From positions 434,001 through 498,000 of the forward strand of contig NZ_JAPMIT010000003.1 in NCBI RefSeq assembly GCF_026410545.1: a stretch of DNA of 64,000 nucleotides, read 5' to 3'. Origin of the DNA: Microbacterium sp. STN6 (GTDB taxonomy: Bacteria > Actinomycetota > Actinomycetes > Actinomycetales > Microbacteriaceae). Each line of letters opens with the position of its first letter. Position 1 is the stretch's first letter. The notes beneath the pieces are model-generated. The model was given only the letters and a program-made list of their open reading frames with translations. It did not search any database and was not told the DNA's origin. The position numbers were made by a program, and so were the translations under genes. Positions 61,476 to 64,000 of this stretch are shown here, piece after piece.

Positions 61476-63954
61476 TCGGCGCGGTGCGCATGGTCGACCG
61501 TGTCGCCAACGCCAGCGCGATCATCGCGAGCACGCTCAGCGAAGCGACGATCGCCACGGTCGTGACGGGTGAGATGCCGGGCAGCGGCTGGCCCGAGATG
61601 CCGAGGCTGATCCCGACCAGCGGCGGGGCGGCCAGCAGCACCCCCAGCACCGCGGCGATCACCGCGACCATGATGGACTCGGCGCGCATCATCGAGCGCA
61701 CCTGGCGTCGCGTCGCGCCGAGCAATTGCAGCAGCGCGAACTCGCGGCGGCGCTCACCGGTTGCCATCACCAGTGTGTTGACGACCGCGATGGCGATGTA
61801 GCCGAGAATGACGACGAGAGCGATGAGATTCACCGCACTATTGGCGTCGCGGGCGCCGTCACCGACCGCGTCGAGCCCGTCTCGGGTCGTCACGGTGAAG
61901 CCGGCATCGGCCAAGGCCTTCTGCACCTGCGCGCGCTGGCCGGGCTGTGTGCTCACCAGAACGTAGTTGCTGAGCCCGGTCGTTGTGTGTTCGCGCAGCG
62001 CCGCGTTGGCCATAGTGACGTCTCCGAAGCCGAGGCCCCTCGTGTAGATGGCGACGACGCGTGCGTCCACTCGGGTTCCGTCGCCGAGGTGTTCGTGCAC
62101 GGTGTCGCCGACATGCGCTCCGGCGGCCTGCGCCGCATCCGTGCTCAATGCGACGGTTTGTATGCCCTTCAGGGAATGTAGGGAACCGGCGACCATGTCG
62201 AGGTCGAGGGTCGATGCATCAGTCGAGGGGTCCACCCCCTGCGCGGCGTACTGCTGTGACGACGGATCGCCGAGAAGCACGTAGCTGAGGGTCACGTCGC
62301 TGAGCGCAACCGGATTCGCTGCCTGCACTCCGGGCGCGCGGGCGATAACCGCCGCGCCGTCGCCGGATATGCCGGATGCGCCTCCCGCGACCACGAGGTC
62401 TGCGGTGAGGCCTGCGTGGGATTGCGCGCTTGCCTCGGTCGCGACGATCTGGCCCGTGCCGACCTGAACCAGGCCAAGGCCGATGCCCAGTGCGATGGGG
62501 ATGATGGCTGCCGCGAGCCGTCGCGAGTTGCTGCGCGCGTTGGTGGCCGCGAGAAACGCCGACGGCGACGGCGACCGCCTGAGGGGCCCACCGAAGACCG
62601 CCATGGCGATGCGCACCAGGCGTGGCCCGAGCAGGCCCGCGGAGATGAGCAGGAGCAGAAGGGCGGCCGCCGGGCCGGTGACGGCGATCGCTCCCTGCAC
62701 AACGAGGGGCATGGCGCTCGCAAGCAGGCCGACGATGCCGAGCACGATGCCGGTGGTGGTGCGACCCCGGCCCAGTCGCGCTGGCGTGGTCGACGCCTCG
62801 CGCAGGGCCTCGATCGGGTTGATCCGTGCGGGACGTCGAGCGGCGACCACGGCGGCGAGCAGAGCCGCCGCGACGACGAGCACGATGGCGCCGAGCGCCG
62901 GGATCGGACTCGAAGCGAGGGCGAAGTCCGCCGGGATCACCCCGGCCTGAGCGAAGCCGAATCGCATCGCGCTCGCCAGCAGGTAGCCGGGTGCCGCGCC
63001 GATCAGCGCTCCCGCGCCGGCGATGACGAGCACTTCCCTGACGACAAGGTGAATGATCTGCAGGGGTGTTGCGCCGATCGCACGCATCAGCGCGTAATCC
63101 CGCCTTCGGCTCTGGATCGACAGTGACAGCGTGCTCGCGACGACGAAGAGGGCGATCAGGATGGCCGTGCCGGCAAACGACGACCCGATGGCGACGAGGG
63201 TTCCTCGTGCGACACCCACGTCGAGAAACTCGGCGTTGCCGCGCTGATCACCGGTGTAGGTGGCGACGTCGGGAATGCCGGTGCGGATCTCGCCAGCCAG
63301 CTGGTCCGGCGAAACGCCGGGGCGTGCGAAGACGCCCACGACGCTCGGCGCGCCGCCCAGCGGAGCCAGAGCGGATGCCGCGGCGTCACTCAGGAACACG
63401 TGTTGCGCGCGCGCGGGCTGCTCGGCCGTGGCGGCGGCGGCGATCCCGACCACGCGGTAGCGGGCGGGAACACCGCCGTGGCGCAGGGTGATGGTAGCGC
63501 CGACCTCGGTGCGTGTCGCTGCCGCCCCGGTGACGACCACCTGGTCCGGTGCCTGTGGCGCATGCCCGTGAACCAGACGGTACGGGGTGAGCGCGGCGGA
63601 ACTCCAGCCGTGGGCCTCAACGGGCGACCCCGCCCAGGCCAGCGGCGTCGTCGTGTCGGCGACGACCCGAGCCGCGGCAGGAAGCTGCCGGAGCGCCGCG
63701 AGCGCATCGGCGGGGAGCGGGACGCGCTCGTTCAGCGGTACGGTCACGCCCTCCGCGGTGTCGAACGACTGCTGTGCGCCCACCATCACGTCGGCGGCCG
63801 AGTAGCGCTCGGGGTGCACGCCACCGCGGATGCCGGACTCAATCAGAATGCCGAGCCCGGTCGCGAGCATGGTGGCGGTGAGCACGGCCACGAAGACGCC
63901 CACGAACGAGCCCTTATGCTGGCGGATCGCCGCCCTGACCAACGTGTTCACCAT
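61450..63954 (-). CDS. ABC transporter permease, FtsX/MacB type, two-unit
   Basis: An 834-residue permease. It has an N-terminal membrane segment (residues 16-38), a large extracytoplasmic domain (about 40-255), three segments with the FtsX signature (SRRRDYALMRAIGATPLQI), a further pair of segments and an inner repeat with a second extracytoplasmic domain. It ends in another FtsX unit (GERRREFALLQLLGATRRQVR). Such proteins work with a MacB-type ATPase and use ATP to move or release substrates outside the membrane rather than import. It starts at ATG 63954, overlapping the ATPase gene's stop by 7 bp. The substrate is unknown. Confidence 0.9.
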   Translation of the reverse strand: MVNTLVRAAIRQHKGSFVGVFVAVLTATMLATGLGILIESGIRGGVHPERYSAADVMVGAQQSFDTAEGVTVPLNERVPLPADALAALRQLPAAARVVADTTTPLAWAGSPVEAHGWSSAALTPYRLVHGHAPQAPDQVVVTGAAATRTEVGATITLRHGGVPARYRVVGIAAAATAEQPARAQHVFLSDAAASALAPLGGAPSVVGVFARPGVSPDQLAGEIRTGIPDVATYTGDQRGNAEFLDVGVARGTLVAIGSSFAGTAILIALFVVASTLSLSIQSRRRDYALMRAIGATPLQIIHLVVREVLVIAGAGALIGAAPGYLLASAMRFGFAQAGVIPADFALASSPIPALGAIVLVVAAALLAAVVAARRPARINPIEALREASTTPARLGRGRTTTGIVLGIVGLLASAMPLVVQGAIAVTGPAAALLLLLISAGLLGPRLVRIAMAVFGGPLRRSPSPSAFLAATNARSNSRRLAAAIIPIALGIGLGLVQVGTGQIVATEASAQSHAGLTADLVVAGGASGISGDGAAVIARAPGVQAANPVALSDVTLSYVLLGDPSSQQYAAQGVDPSTDASTLDLDMVAGSLHSLKGIQTVALSTDAAQAAGAHVGDTVHEHLGDGTRVDARVVAIYTRGLGFGDVTMANAALREHTTTGLSNYVLVSTQPGQRAQVQKALADAGFTVTTRDGLDAVGDGARDANSAVNLIALVVILGYIAIAVVNTLVMATGERRREFALLQLLGATRRQVRSMMRAESIMVAVIAAVLGVLLAAPPLVGISLGISGQPLPGISPVTTVAIVASLSVLAMIALALATRSTMRTAPISEIGSRE

Positions 63955-64000
63955 TCCCCCAGACCGGACATCTGGTCGATGATCTGCTGCGTCGTCGCGC
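63948..64000 (-). CDS. End of a gene, probably the partner ABC ATPase (partial)
   Basis: Seventeen codons and a TGA stop are visible at the right edge (TTQQIIDQMSGLGEW at the end). The short C-terminal tail resembles those of MacB-type ATPases, and the 7-bp overlap with the permease start fits an ATPase-permease operon. No catalytic motif is within the window, so the call rests on context. Confidence 0.5.
   Translation of the reverse strand, partial: ATTQQIIDQMSGLGEW

Overview
The window is GC-rich DNA, roughly two thirds G+C, from a high-GC Gram-positive bacterium. The actinobacterial chaperone operon dnaK-grpE-dnaJ-hspR with HspR-type (HAIR) operators, frequent GTG starts, many 1-4 bp stop/start overlaps, a DUF7882-type protein and very frequent GGATGC/GCATCC words all suggest a member of the Microbacteriaceae. 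This placement is an inference from gene content and word usage; no rRNA gene is present.

Region 1 (1-18463) is a glycan-use locus. It has the tail of a ROK-type protein, a SIS-domain isomerase, a GH38 alpha-mannosidase, a six-hairpin glycosidase-like protein, a second GH38-like (DUF5054-type) protein, a sugar ABC importer (binding protein plus two permeases, no ATPase), a LacI-type regulator, an FAD-dependent oxidoreductase and a GH13 alpha-glucosidase. Three good copies of one palindrome (core TGG-N-ATCGTT-N-CCA) lie before the second GH38-like gene, the permeases and the oxidoreductase, and a weaker one lies before the binding protein, so the LacI protein probably controls the cluster.

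Region 2 (about 19237-30027) looks like an acquired 10.8-kb island. It sits between two copies of an 82-bp sequence that carries the 5' end of a TRIC-type channel gene. It contains an IS481-type transposase remnant, a second ABC importer without ATPase, a GH78 alpha-L-rhamnosidase, a serine hydrolase, a GH3 beta-glucosidase, a TetR regulator and a frameshifted relative of the DUF7882 gene found just outside. A role in using rhamnose-capped plant glycosides is likely but inferred.

Region 3 (30162-34096) holds small regulator/enzyme pairs: MarR with an old-yellow-enzyme reductase (three TTGYTCGARCAA-like sites) and TetR with a short-chain dehydrogenase (one perfect palindrome between them). Region 4 (34312-42823) is a defence block: a zinc-ribbon protein, a receiver-like protein, a complete type I restriction-modification system (HsdM, HsdS, HsdR) and a VapB45/VapC45-type toxin-antitoxin pair. 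It ends next to the 3' end of tRNA-Gly(CCC).

Region 5 (43127-52981) is mostly housekeeping: dCTP deaminase, a small alarmone synthetase, an Atg22/UMF1-like transporter, a GH1 beta-glucosidase and the HspR-controlled chaperone operon. Region 6 (53099-56278) is a compact five-gene surface operon with two proteins bearing SipW-type signal peptides, a third secreted protein, a SipW-like signal peptidase and an LPxTG-like anchored protein. Region 7 (56160-64000) has a small convergent protein, a DszA/NtaA-type monooxygenase, an RsmC/RlmG-like methyltransferase, a DHA2 efflux pump with its TetR, and an FtsX/MacB-type ABC exporter that runs off the end.

The window is also rich in short dispersed repeats. 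A REP-like palindrome (GGTTGAGGAG...CTCGAAACC) recurs in at least eleven places. Some copies supply stop codons and two are read in frame inside a glycosidase-like gene. A second palindrome family and a third family of about 52-nt hairpins with changing but still paired stems also occur.
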